Source: an uncultured Alphaproteobacteria bacterium
Lineage (GTDB): Bacteria > Pseudomonadota > Alphaproteobacteria > Rhizobiales > Ancalomicrobiaceae
Direction: 5' to 3'
Length of the DNA stretch: 64,000 nucleotides
NCBI GenBank assembly: GCA_937892955.1
Contig: CALBKH010000002.1
Coordinates: 39,323-103,322 of the forward strand
Part shown: piece by piece, positions 37,441 through 46,336 of the stretch
How the letters are laid out: each line of letters starts with the position of its first letter
Numbering within the stretch: the first letter of the stretch is position 1
Translations under genes and position numbers: made by a program
Notes under the pieces: generated by a model
The model's database searches: none
What the model was told of the DNA's origin: nothing
What the model saw: only the letters and a program-made list of their open reading frames with translations

Positions 37441-37772
37441 CGGATGGACGTCCTTCGCGATTTCCTCTCGGCTCGGCCATATCTCGGAGCGTTCGGACCG
37501 ATCGACCTCGCAGGCCTCGCCGTCGCCGTCGGGTGGCGCGGCGGAACCGCGCGTCGCCGCTCGGCTCGGCGCCCGGGGCGCCGCCGCATCGGCGGCCTCG
37601 CGGCGATGCTTCGGGCCGCGGTCGCCGCGGAGCAGGCAGGCATGGTCCGGATCGTTTCGCGACGACGGTGTGATACCATCGCGCCTCCGTGAGGTTCGGA
37701 CGCTTCGGCGTCCCGGAGCGATGCGATGACGAGAGACCGGCGGTCGTTCCCGGCCGAAGAGGAGACGTGGCG

Positions 37773-39062
37773 ATGAGCGCGTCGCAGGCGTCCGCAGCCA
37801 TCGATTTCAAGGCGGTGGCCGATCGGTTGCTACCGGCCGGATCGAGCTACGACAGTTGCCTCGCCTGCGGGCTGTGCTCGTCGGGCTGTCCGGCCTCCGG
37901 GCTCGAGGGCATGGACCCGCGGCGGTTCATCCGCATGGCGATGCTCGGCCTCGACGAAGAGTTGACCTCCACGCCGTGGATCTGGGCCTGCACCCAGTGC
38001 AAGCGCTGCGCCCAGGTCTGTCCGATGAACATCGACGTCTCGGTGTTGGTCGGCTACGCGCGCTCGATGTGGCCGGAGGAGAAGAAGCCGCGTGGCATCG
38101 TCCGTTCCTGCCATGCACAGATGCTGTCGGATTCGACCAGCGCCATGGGGGTGAGCCCCGAGGACTTCGTCGAGATCGTCGAGGAGACCGCCGAGGAGCT
38201 GCGCCGCAACGACGAACGCTTCGCGAAGATCGAAGTGCCGATCGACAAGCCGGGCGCCTTCTTCTTCATCAATCAGAACTCGCGCGAGCCCGCCGCCGAA
38301 CCGGAGGAGATGCGGCCGCTGTGGAAGCTGCTCGATTACGTCGGGGCCGACTGGACCTACGGCTCGAGCGGCTGGGCGGCGGAGAACTTCTGCATGTTCT
38401 CGGGCGACGACGCGGCCTGGAAGGCGATGGTCGAGAAGCGCGTCGATGCGGTCAACGCGCTCGGCTGCAAGGTGTGGATCAACACCGAATGCGGCCATTC
38501 CTTCTACACGCTGTGGAAGGGGGTCGAGCGCTTCGGGCTGACGGCGAACTTCGATTATGCCAGCCTCGTCACCTATTACGCCCAGTGGATCCGCGAGGGG
38601 AAGCTGCCGGTCAATTCCGACTGGAACACCAGAGGCATCAGGTTCACCCTCCAGGATCCCTGCCAGCTGGTGCGCAAGTCGATCGGCGACGCGGCCGCCG
38701 ACGACCTGCGGTTCGTCGCCCGGACGCTGGTCGGCGAGGAGAACTTCATCGACATGCAGCCCTGCCGCAGCGCCAACTATTGTTGCGGCGGCGGCGGCGG
38801 TTTCCTGCAGGCGGGGATGAACGAATTGCGCCACGCCTACGGCAAGCGCAAGTTCGACCAGATCGAGGCGACCGAAGCCACCTACGTACTCACCCCCTGC
38901 CACAACTGCCATTCGCAGATGGAGGACCTCGCCCATCACTACGGCGGGAGCTACCGGGTGGTGCACTTCTGGACGCTGATCTGCCTCTCTCTCGGCATTC
39001 TCGGGCCCGACGAACGCAAGTATCTCGGCCCGGACCTTCGCGACCTGGGGCTGCCGCAATGA
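37773..39062 (+). CDS. Fe-S electron-transfer subunit, GlpC/HdrD-like
   Basis: A 429-residue iron-sulfur protein. Two [4Fe-4S] ferredoxin motifs are at Cys29/32/35/39 (CLACGLCSSGCP) and Cys73/76/79/83 (CTQCKRCAQVCP). The C-terminal part has CCG-type ligands: PCQL, NYCCGGGGGFLQAG and TPCHNCHSQ; the first CCG repeat is degenerate (NTECGHSF). It should pass electrons from the GlpA/GlpB flavoproteins to the quinone pool, the role of GlpC. It is larger than a minimal GlpC and resembles heterodisulfide-reductase D-type proteins. AGGAG precedes the ATG at 37773, and its stop overlaps glpA (ATGA). Confidence 0.85.
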   Translation: MSASQASAAIDFKAVADRLLPAGSSYDSCLACGLCSSGCPASGLEGMDPRRFIRMAMLGLDEELTSTPWIWACTQCKRCAQVCPMNIDVSVLVGYARSMWPEEKKPRGIVRSCHAQMLSDSTSAMGVSPEDFVEIVEETAEELRRNDERFAKIEVPIDKPGAFFFINQNSREPAAEPEEMRPLWKLLDYVGADWTYGSSGWAAENFCMFSGDDAAWKAMVEKRVDAVNALGCKVWINTECGHSFYTLWKGVERFGLTANFDYASLVTYYAQWIREGKLPVNSDWNTRGIRFTLQDPCQLVRKSIGDAAADDLRFVARTLVGEENFIDMQPCRSANYCCGGGGGFLQAGMNELRHAYGKRKFDQIEATEATYVLTPCHNCHSQMEDLAHHYGGSYRVVHFWTLICLSLGILGPDERKYLGPDLRDLGLPQ

Positions 39063-40648
39063 TCCACGATGCGGACGTTCTCGTCATCGGCGGCGGCGTC
39101 ACCGGCTGCGGAATCCTGCGCGATCTGGCGCTGCGCGGCATCCGCGGCATCCTGATCGACAAGGGCGACCTCGCCTCGGGCGCTTCCGGCGGCAACCACG
39201 GCCTCCTGCACAGCGGCGGGCGATACGCCGCGAGCGACACCGAGACCGCCGCCGAATGCCGCATCGAGGGCGAGATCCTCAAGCGCATGGCGCCGCGCGC
39301 GATCGACGATTGTGGCGGCCTGTTCGTCGCGGTCGAGGGCGACGACGAGGCCTTCGCCGCAGGGTTCGCCGAACGTTGCGCCGCCGCCGGCATCGATAGC
39401 GTGCCGCTCACCGTCGCCGAGGCGCGGCGGCTGGAACCGGCGATCTCGGAACGGGCCTTCGCCGCCTATGCCGTTCCGGACGCCTCCGTCGATCCCTTTC
39501 GTCTGACCATCGAGCAGGTCGCCGACGCGGGTCGCCTCGCCGACAGCCTCTTCCTGCCGCACACGGAGGTCGTCGGTTTCGAGATCGAAAACGGTCGGAT
39601 CCTCGCCGCCCGCTGCCGCGACACGAAGACCGGCGAGACGCGGATCATCCGGGCTCGCCAGTTCGTCAACGCCGCCGGCGCGTGGTCGATGGCGGTGGCG
39701 CGGCTCGCCGGCTGCGACGACGTCCACGTCGTCTATTCCAAGGGCACGCTGGTCATCGCCAACACCCGGCTGACACGCCGGGTGGTCAATCGCCTGAGGC
39801 GCTCCGGCGACGGCGACATCCTGGTGCCCGGGGGCTCGGTCTCGCTGCTCGGCACCACGTCGGACACGATCGCCGGCCTCGACGTGATCCGACCGACGCC
39901 CGAGGAGGTGGATCGCAACATCCAAGAGGGGGCGGCGCTGATCCCGGCGCTCGCCCGAACCCGCTTCATCCGCGCCTTCGCCGGCGTCCGCCCTCTGCTC
40001 CTGCCCTCCGGCGGCATCGGTGACGACGGCCGCAAGGCGAGCCGCGGCTTCACCCTGTTCGACCATCTCGACCAGGGGCTGGAGAACTTCGCCACCATCG
40101 CCGGCGGCAAGCTCACCACCTTCCGGCTGATGGCCGAGCGGACCGGCGACCTCGTCGCCGCTCGTCTCGGCAACCGCGAACCGTGCCGGACCGCGGTCGA
40201 ACCGCTACCGGCGCTGGAACGGTCGAGTTGGACCGAGCCCGGTCATTCCGCGCGGGTCTGGATCGCCGCCAAGAATCCGGCGGACAACATCCTCTGCGAA
40301 TGCGAGATGGTGCCGAAATCGACCGTCGATGCGGTGCTGGAGGACACGCCCGGCGCCGAGCCACAGATGCCGCTCAGAGCCATCGGGGTGCGCAGCCGTA
40401 TCGGAAAGGGCACCTGTCAGGGCTCCTTCTGCTCGATCCGCGTCACCTCGCATCTCTACGACCGCGGCACCTATACCGGGCGCGAGGGGCTGGCGACGAT
40501 GCGCGACTTCCTCGCCGAGCGCTACAAGGGCACCCGGCCGGTGCTGTGGGGGGCGCAGATGCCGCAGGCCGAACTCGCCGAGACGCTCCATTGCGGATTG
40601 TCGGGCCTCGATCTGATCGACGGCCATGGAGAGGACGGCGAACCGTGA
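39059..40648 (+). CDS. glpA: Anaerobic glycerol-3-phosphate dehydrogenase subunit A
   Basis: A 529-residue FAD enzyme oxidising sn-glycerol-3-phosphate to dihydroxyacetone phosphate. The FAD fold begins DVLVIGGGVTGCGILRDLAL, and LASGASGGNHGLLHSGGRYA is the GlpA/GlpD active-site signature. ATIAGGKLTTFRLMAE closes the flavin domain. The C-terminus is a BFD-like [2Fe-2S] domain with LCECEMV and GTCQGSFC, present in GlpA but absent from aerobic GlpD. It is coupled by ATGA to the Fe-S gene before it and by GTGA to glpB after it. Confidence 0.9.
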   Translation: MIHDADVLVIGGGVTGCGILRDLALRGIRGILIDKGDLASGASGGNHGLLHSGGRYAASDTETAAECRIEGEILKRMAPRAIDDCGGLFVAVEGDDEAFAAGFAERCAAAGIDSVPLTVAEARRLEPAISERAFAAYAVPDASVDPFRLTIEQVADAGRLADSLFLPHTEVVGFEIENGRILAARCRDTKTGETRIIRARQFVNAAGAWSMAVARLAGCDDVHVVYSKGTLVIANTRLTRRVVNRLRRSGDGDILVPGGSVSLLGTTSDTIAGLDVIRPTPEEVDRNIQEGAALIPALARTRFIRAFAGVRPLLLPSGGIGDDGRKASRGFTLFDHLDQGLENFATIAGGKLTTFRLMAERTGDLVAARLGNREPCRTAVEPLPALERSSWTEPGHSARVWIAAKNPADNILCECEMVPKSTVDAVLEDTPGAEPQMPLRAIGVRSRIGKGTCQGSFCSIRVTSHLYDRGTYTGREGLATMRDFLAERYKGTRPVLWGAQMPQAELAETLHCGLSGLDLIDGHGEDGEP

Positions 40649-41925
40649 CGAAGTCGGAGCCCCGCCGCATCACGGCCGATGTCGCCATCGTCGGCACCGG
40701 CATCGCCGGCTTCGCGGCCGCCGTCTTCTGCCTCGAACGGGGGATCCGCGCGGTGCAGCTCGGCCACGCCGGGGCGCTCTCCTACACCACCGGCTACTTC
40801 GATCTCCTCGGCTACGACCGAGGGCGGCCGATCGCGGATCCCTGGGCGGGGCTCGCCGATCTCGGCGCGACATGGCCGGGTCATCCGCTCGCGCGGCTGC
40901 CACGCACGACCATCGAGCGGGCGCTGCGCCGCTTCACCGAGGCGATCGGCGACCTCGGCATCGCCTATGTCCCGCCGGGTGGGACCAACGTCCGGGCGCT
41001 GCTGCCGACCGGCCTCGCCAAGACGACCCTGAGCATTCCTGCGACCATGGCCGGCGGCGCCGCGGCACTGGCCGCGAAGAAGCGGACGGTGATCCTCGAT
41101 CTCGTCGGTATGGTCGGCTTCAGCGCCAAGGAATTCGTCGCGAATTTCGCCGCCGATTGGCCGGGCCTGACGTCGGCGCGGATCGGCTTTCCCGACCTCG
41201 ACAGCGGTGCCGAAGCCTACCCGGAAGTGATGGCGCGGGCATTGGAGGTCCGCGGGACGCGCGAGCGGTTGGCGGAACGGATCCGGGCGGTGGTCGGTGG
41301 GGCCGAATGCGTCGGTCTGCCGGCGATCCTCGGCGTCCACGCTCCCGATCGCGTCCACGCCGCGATGGAAGAGCTCGTCGGTCTGCCGATCTTCGAGATC
41401 CCGACGATGCCGCCCGCCGTTCCCGGCCTGCGCCTGCGCGAGCTTCTCGAACAGGGGATGCCGGCGCGCGGGACGACGCTCGTCTCCCAACACAAAGCGG
41501 CCCGCGCCGAGCTGAGGCCGGACCGGATCGACCTCCACTACCGCGACAATTTCGGCGAGGTGGTGATCGAGGCGACGACGGCGATCCTGGCCACCGGCCG
41601 CTTTCTTTCCGGCGGACTGGCGGCCGAGCGGACGGGTGTGCGCGAAACGCTCTTCGACCTTCCCGTCGCCCAACCGGCGACGCGGGGCGACTGGCACCGT
41701 GACGACTGGTTCGACCCGCGCGGCCATCCGATCAATCGCGCCGGCCTCCTCGTCGACGACGATTTCCGACCGCTGGGCTCCGACGGGTCGCCGGTCCATC
41801 CCCATCTGTTCGCGGTCGGCGCGATCCTGGCCGGGCAGGATTGGGTTCGCCAACGCTGCGGCGCCGGACTGGCGATCGCCACGGCCTGGGCCGCCGTCGA
41901 AGGCGTGGCGCGGTCGACGGGGTGA
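40645..41925 (+). CDS. glpB: Anaerobic glycerol-3-phosphate dehydrogenase subunit B
   Basis: A 426-residue flavoprotein subunit. DVAIVGTGIAGFAAAVFCLE is an N-terminal dinucleotide-binding fold; the GlpB-typical VPGLRLRELLEQGMPARGTT, ILATGRFLSGGLAAE and the final VGAILAGQDWVRQRCGAGLA are visible. The start is GTG at 40645 overlapping the glpA stop. The gene order Fe-S, A, B differs from the enterobacterial glpA-B-C. It converges on the glucan glucosyltransferase gene with 69 bases between stops. Confidence 0.88.
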   Translation: MTKSEPRRITADVAIVGTGIAGFAAAVFCLERGIRAVQLGHAGALSYTTGYFDLLGYDRGRPIADPWAGLADLGATWPGHPLARLPRTTIERALRRFTEAIGDLGIAYVPPGGTNVRALLPTGLAKTTLSIPATMAGGAAALAAKKRTVILDLVGMVGFSAKEFVANFAADWPGLTSARIGFPDLDSGAEAYPEVMARALEVRGTRERLAERIRAVVGGAECVGLPAILGVHAPDRVHAAMEELVGLPIFEIPTMPPAVPGLRLRELLEQGMPARGTTLVSQHKAARAELRPDRIDLHYRDNFGEVVIEATTAILATGRFLSGGLAAERTGVRETLFDLPVAQPATRGDWHRDDWFDPRGHPINRAGLLVDDDFRPLGSDGSPVHPHLFAVGAILAGQDWVRQRCGAGLAIATAWAAVEGVARSTG

Positions 41926-41994
41926 TCGGCGTCACATCGCGCGCCCGCGTCGCCGCGCCGCCGATTCCGATCGTCCGGTCCGGCGGCCGGCGGA

Positions 41995-43791
41995 TCATCC
42001 GGCGGATCGATCGTGGCCGGCGAGGGCGCGGGCGACGATGTCCGGCGTCGCGAATTCCTCCGGAACGGCGAAGAGACGGTGAGCGCGCAACAGCGAACCC
42101 GTGGCCGGTGACGCGGTGGCGACGCAGAAGGGGATGGCGAAGAGGTAACCGAAGGTGATCGGAGCCGCCCACGCGGCGAAGACGAGGGACGTCGCGGCCA
42201 TGGTCGCGACCACGAGGATGCCGAACAGCGTCTGCGGCCACAGCTCGGCAACGGCTCGACGCCACGACACGCCATGGGCGTCACGTGACTGACCCCCCCA
42301 GCCGACCGCCCGCCCGAACGCCAGCGCGACGACGAAGAGCGTGATGCGGAAGGAATCCGACGCCGCGAGAAACCACGAGTGCACCATCTCGAGCGATCCG
42401 GCCGCGAGGACGCGGCGAAGCCCGCCGTAACGTGCGGTGCCGCCGGGGGTCAGGAGGATGTCGGCGATGCCGCAGAGCTTGGGGATCTGGCCGAGGAGGA
42501 GAAAGACGAGATGGAGGGCGAGCGCCGAGCCCACGGGAAAATCGGCGAGGCTCTCGCCGTCGAAGGGTTTGAGCGCCGCCAGCGGCAGCATCAGCGTGCC
42601 GCCGGGGATCGAGACGAACATCAGAATCGCCCAGATCAGCTGGAAGCGCGACACCGGCAGGAGACCGGGGGTGCCGAGCAGGCGGATGTACTGAAGATTG
42701 CCCTGACACCAACGGACGTTGCGGCGCATGTAGTCGAGGAGGGTCGGCGGGTTCTCCTCCCAGGAGCCGCATTCCTCCGGCACGATGCGCACCTCCCATC
42801 CGGCGCGCCGCATCAGGGCGGCCTCGATCTGATCGTGGCTGAGGATGTGACCGCCGAAGGGCGGCTCGCCCGGCAGTTTCGGTATCCGGCAGTGCGCGCG
42901 GAACGGGGCGATGCGGACGAGGGCGTTGTGGCCCCAGAACTGGCCGCAGTCGCCGGTCCACCACGCCTGCCCGTTGATGTAGGTGCGCATGCCCTGGCGC
43001 ATGCCGAACTGGAAGATACGGGCGAAGGCGCTCGCCGAGGGAAGCCCCACCACCAGGGTCTGCAGAATGCCGATCTTCGGATGCGCCTCGAGGATCCGGA
43101 CCTGTCGGAGGATGGTCGCCGCGTCCATCAGGCTGTCGGCGTCGAGCGGCAGCATCAGGTCGTGGTCGTCGCCCCAGCGATCGAGGAACTCGAAGACGTT
43201 GCCGGCCTTGAATCCGGTGTTGTCGGCGCGGCGGCGGTAGACGATGCGCGACCGCCCGGCGATCTCGGCGCGCCATTGCGCCACCGCCTCTTCTTCGAGC
43301 GCCGCGACGGCGTCTCGATCGGTGTCCGAGAGGACGAACCAGACGAAGTGGTCGCCCTGGCCGCTCGTCGCGAGATCGGCCTCGACGAGTTTCAGCCGAT
43401 CGATCGCGCGGCGCGGATCCTCGTTGCGCAGCGTCATGAAGACCACGGTCTTCGAGGTGACGGGCGCGGCGGGATCGACCGAGCGGGCGAAGGGCGCGAC
43501 TTCGCCGACCGGATCGGCGGCGCCGTGCAGCACCCACAGGCCGATCGCCGCATTGACGACGCCGAGGACCGTCCACGGCAGGATGGCGAGGAAGCACAGG
43601 AGGAGGAGCACGTCGATCACGCTCCACCCGCCGACACCGAGGATGGCGACGGCCCAGCCGGCGAGCGCCGCGAAGAGTGTGAGGTTCATCGCGGTCACCA
43701 GTACCCGCCGGCGGGTCAACAGAGCTGCGCTCTGCGTGCCGGTCGGGGTGGTCGCGATCACGCCGAACGGGGTCGCGGGGTCCGGCTGCAT
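41995..43791 (-). CDS. opgH: Glucans biosynthesis glucosyltransferase OpgH (MdoH)
   Basis: A 598-residue inner-membrane GT2 enzyme making the beta-1,2-linked backbone of osmoregulated periplasmic glucans from UDP-glucose. Two N-terminal helices precede the catalytic domain, which has FMTLRNEDP, LSDTDRD, MLPLDADSLMD (DxD-like), ILSHDQIEAALMRRAGW and the (Q/R)xxRW-type MRRNVRWCQGNL. Several C-terminal helices follow. It is shorter than the E. coli protein (847 residues) at both ends, as in other alphaproteobacteria. No opgG partner is next to it. The ATG at 43791 is 105 bases from the divergent dehydrogenase start. Confidence 0.92.
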   Translation of the reverse strand: MQPDPATPFGVIATTPTGTQSAALLTRRRVLVTAMNLTLFAALAGWAVAILGVGGWSVIDVLLLLCFLAILPWTVLGVVNAAIGLWVLHGAADPVGEVAPFARSVDPAAPVTSKTVVFMTLRNEDPRRAIDRLKLVEADLATSGQGDHFVWFVLSDTDRDAVAALEEEAVAQWRAEIAGRSRIVYRRRADNTGFKAGNVFEFLDRWGDDHDLMLPLDADSLMDAATILRQVRILEAHPKIGILQTLVVGLPSASAFARIFQFGMRQGMRTYINGQAWWTGDCGQFWGHNALVRIAPFRAHCRIPKLPGEPPFGGHILSHDQIEAALMRRAGWEVRIVPEECGSWEENPPTLLDYMRRNVRWCQGNLQYIRLLGTPGLLPVSRFQLIWAILMFVSIPGGTLMLPLAALKPFDGESLADFPVGSALALHLVFLLLGQIPKLCGIADILLTPGGTARYGGLRRVLAAGSLEMVHSWFLAASDSFRITLFVVALAFGRAVGWGGQSRDAHGVSWRRAVAELWPQTLFGILVVATMAATSLVFAAWAAPITFGYLFAIPFCVATASPATGSLLRAHRLFAVPEEFATPDIVARALAGHDRSAG

Positions 43792-43896
43792 GGGCGGAAC
43801 TCTCCGTGGTTCGAGCCGAACGCATCGGCGACCTTGCGAATCCGATGCATGATGCGCAACCCTAGGCGCTCGACCGGCCGACGAGAAGGGAACCGG

Positions 43897-44877
43897 ATGG
43901 CGGAAACCGCGCGCGCGCTCTTCCACGTCGCTCCGATGCGGTCGGAATTGCGAGAGGTGCCGCTCGCGGCGCCCGGCCCCGGCGAGGCGCTGGTTCGCAC
44001 CGAATTCTCGGCGATCTCGCGCGGCACCGAGCGTCTGGTCGCCCGGGGGGCGGTGCCGGCCGAAGAACATGGGCGCATGCGTTGCCCGATGCAGGAGGGC
44101 GACTTCCCCTTCCCCGTCAAATACGGCTATGCCGCCGTCGGGATCGTCGAGGACGGACCGGCGGATCTTCTCGGCCGTCGTGTCTTCGCGCTCCACCCCC
44201 ACCAGAACCGGTTCGTGGCGCCGCTCGAGCGGCTCCACCGCGTCCCCGACGCCGTGCCGGCGATGCGGGCGACGCTCGCCGCCAATCTGGAGACGGCGCT
44301 CAACGCGGTCTGGGATTCCGGGGTGAGCGTCGCCGACCGGGTGGTGGTGGTCGGCGGTGGTCTCGTCGGTCTCCTGGTCGCCGCCTTGTGCGCCGGCATG
44401 CCGGGGACACGGGTCACCGTGGTCGACGTCGATCCTTCTCGCGCGGCGGCGGCGGCGGATTTCGGGGCGAGTTTCGCTCCGCCGGAGGCGGCGCCCACAG
44501 GTGCCGACGTGGTGTTCCACACCTCCGCGACGGCGGCGGGCCTCGCGACGGCGATCGCCGCGGCCGGTCCGGAGGCCGAGGTGGTGGAACTCAGCTGGTA
44601 CGGGGCCGGTGAGATCGCGGTGGCGCTCGGCGGAGCCTTCCACGCCGGCCGGATCGGCCTCGTGTCGTCGCAGGTCGGGCGGGTCTCGCCCGGACACGCG
44701 GCGCGCGGCTGGACCTTCGCGTCGCGGCTCGCCGCGGCGCTCGACCTCGCCGCCGACCCCCGTCTCGACCGGCTGATCGGCGAGATCGTGCCCTTCGCCG
44801 ATCTGCCGGCGGCGATGCCGCGGCTGCTCGCGGCCGGGGCGCCGGGAATCGTGACCCTTGTCCGTTACGAGGAGTGA
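43897..44877 (+). CDS. MDR-family dehydrogenase lacking zinc ligands (pterin-type cluster)
   Basis: A 326-residue medium-chain dehydrogenase. The GroES-like part reads LVRTEFSAISRGTERLVARG and VKYGYAAVGIVEDG, so the catalytic-zinc Cys and the GHE His of classical alcohol dehydrogenases are replaced (ISRGTE, YGYAAVG), and the four-Cys structural-zinc lobe is missing. The nucleotide fold is VADRVVVVGGGLVGLLVAAL with an acidic VVDVDPSRA end, suggesting NAD. It resembles the zinc-less BchC-like group. A GAAGGG site precedes the ATG at 43897. It is the first gene of a coupled set with the PTPS-like, GT4 and methyltransferase genes, so it may reduce a side-chain ketone. Confidence 0.82.
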   Translation: MAETARALFHVAPMRSELREVPLAAPGPGEALVRTEFSAISRGTERLVARGAVPAEEHGRMRCPMQEGDFPFPVKYGYAAVGIVEDGPADLLGRRVFALHPHQNRFVAPLERLHRVPDAVPAMRATLAANLETALNAVWDSGVSVADRVVVVGGGLVGLLVAALCAGMPGTRVTVVDVDPSRAAAAADFGASFAPPEAAPTGADVVFHTSATAAGLATAIAAAGPEAEVVELSWYGAGEIAVALGGAFHAGRIGLVSSQVGRVSPGHAARGWTFASRLAAALDLAADPRLDRLIGEIVPFADLPAAMPRLLAAGAPGIVTLVRYEE

Positions 44878-44879
44878 AG

Positions 44880-45284
44880 ATGTACCGCGTCGAAGTCCGT
44901 GACCGCATCATGATCGCCCATTCGTTGCCGGATCCGTTCTTCGGTCCGGCGCAACGCAGGCACGGCGCGACCTTCGTGGTCGACGTCGCCTTCTTCCGCG
45001 CGCGACTCGGCCCGCACAACGTCGTCGTCGACATCGGCGCGGCGATCGACCTCTTGAAGGCGGTGCTCGATCCGCTGCACTACCGAGACCTCGACGAGGT
45101 TCCCGACTTCGCCGGGACCCTCACCACCACCGAATTCCTCGCGCATCACGTCTTCACCCGCCTCGCCTCGGCGGTGGCCGACGGCGGTCTCGGCGAGGAC
45201 GGGCGCGACCTCGCGCGCATCCGCGTCACCCTGCAGGAGACCGATCTGGCGCGGGCGTCCTTCGAAGGTCCGGTCGGGGGATGA
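44880..45284 (+). CDS. 6-pyruvoyltetrahydropterin synthase/QueD-like protein, altered active site
   Basis: A 134-residue T-fold protein. His14 (MIAHSLPD) and His28 (RRHGATF) match two of the three zinc ligands of PTPS/QueD, but the HGH triplet reads HGA, and the catalytic Cys upstream of it is missing (GPAQRRHG). The later family positions are kept in part: VVVDI, LDPLHYRDLDEV (Asp/His region) and TTTEFLA, with Glu85 where the pterin-anchoring Glu sits. It therefore probably binds a pterin but may not do standard PTPS chemistry. ATG 44880 is chosen because GAGGAG lies five bases upstream; GTG 44874 overlaps the previous stop. Confidence 0.8.
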   Translation: MYRVEVRDRIMIAHSLPDPFFGPAQRRHGATFVVDVAFFRARLGPHNVVVDIGAAIDLLKAVLDPLHYRDLDEVPDFAGTLTTTEFLAHHVFTRLASAVADGGLGEDGRDLARIRVTLQETDLARASFEGPVGG

Positions 45285-46336
45285 GGACGGTCGGCTTCCT
45301 GATCCCCGGCGATCTCGGCCTGCCGACCGGTGGCTACGCCTACGACCGCGCCCTGCTCGCCCATCTTCCCGCCTTCGGTGTGGCGCCGATCCATGTCGAA
45401 CTGTCCGGTCGCTTCCCCGACCCCACGGCGGCGGATCTCGCGGCCTGCGCCGCACGCGTCGCCGCGCTTCCCGAAGGCACCCCGGTGCTCGTCGACGGGC
45501 TCGCCTACGGGGCGATGCCGACCGATCTCATCCGCGCCTTCGGCCGACCGGTCGTGGCGTTGTGCCATCATCCCTTGGCGCTCGAAAGCGGCCTCTCGGC
45601 CGAGCGGGTGGCCCGGCTTCGCGCGTCCGAGACGCGGGCGCTGGCGCTCGCACGCCGGGTGATCGTCACCTCGCCGGCCACCGGCCGCCTCCTGGTCGAG
45701 GCTTTCGCGGTCCCGGCCGATCGCATCGCCGTGGCGCCGCCGGGGACGGTGCCGAAGCCTCGCGCGACCGGTTCGGGCGGACCCGGGGTCGAGATCCTGG
45801 CGGTCGGCGCGGTGGTGCCGCGCAAGGGCTACGACCTGTTGATCGCGGCGCTTTCGAGGCTCGTCGACCGCGATTGGCGGTTGGCCATCGTCGGGGCGGA
45901 GCGGGAGCCGGAACATCGCGACTTGCTCGATGCGCGGATCGCCGCCGCCGGGCTCGGTGAACGGGTCCGGTTCCGCGGCGCCGTCGACGAGGTGGACCTC
46001 GACGCGCTCATCGGGCGCGCCGATCTCTTCGTTTCGGCCTCGCATTTCGAGGGCTACGGAATGGCGTTGGCCGAAGCCATGCGGCGAGGGGTGGCGATCG
46101 TGACGACCACGGGCGGGGCGGCGACGGAGACCGTGCCGGAGGGTGCGGGGCTCAAGGTGCCGGCGGGCGACGCGACGGGGCTTTCCGCCGCACTCGGCCG
46201 CTGCCTCGACGACGCGGGTCTGCGGCACGATCTCGCCGCCGCCGCCTACGCCGCCGGGCGGGCGCTGCCGAGTTGGGAGGCGACGGCGCACATCGTCGCC
46301 ACGGTGCTCGAGGAAGCGGCGGAGACCGGGGCATGA
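45281..46336 (+). CDS. GT4-family glycosyltransferase
   Basis: A 351-residue GT-B fold retaining glycosyltransferase. GDLGLPTGGYAYDRALL is the N-terminal glycine loop, ILAVGAVVPRKGYDLLIAAL the donor-site RKG(Y/F) motif, and FEGYGMALAEAM the E-x7-E nucleotide-sugar motif. Start and stop overlap both neighbours by ATGA, so it is a fixed part of the four-gene unit. Its position between a pterin-type enzyme and a methyltransferase suggests that the acceptor is a small molecule, possibly a pterin, rather than a polysaccharide; this is inference. Confidence 0.88.
   Translation: MRTVGFLIPGDLGLPTGGYAYDRALLAHLPAFGVAPIHVELSGRFPDPTAADLAACAARVAALPEGTPVLVDGLAYGAMPTDLIRAFGRPVVALCHHPLALESGLSAERVARLRASETRALALARRVIVTSPATGRLLVEAFAVPADRIAVAPPGTVPKPRATGSGGPGVEILAVGAVVPRKGYDLLIAALSRLVDRDWRLAIVGAEREPEHRDLLDARIAAAGLGERVRFRGAVDEVDLDALIGRADLFVSASHFEGYGMALAEAMRRGVAIVTTTGGAATETVPEGAGLKVPAGDATGLSAALGRCLDDAGLRHDLAAAAYAAGRALPSWEATAHIVATVLEEAAETGA

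Noticed and set aside
37231..37692. Plus-strand open frame over the sulfotransferase relic
   Set aside because: It is Arg-rich with no domain, while the minus strand shows a recognisable PAPS-loop segment.
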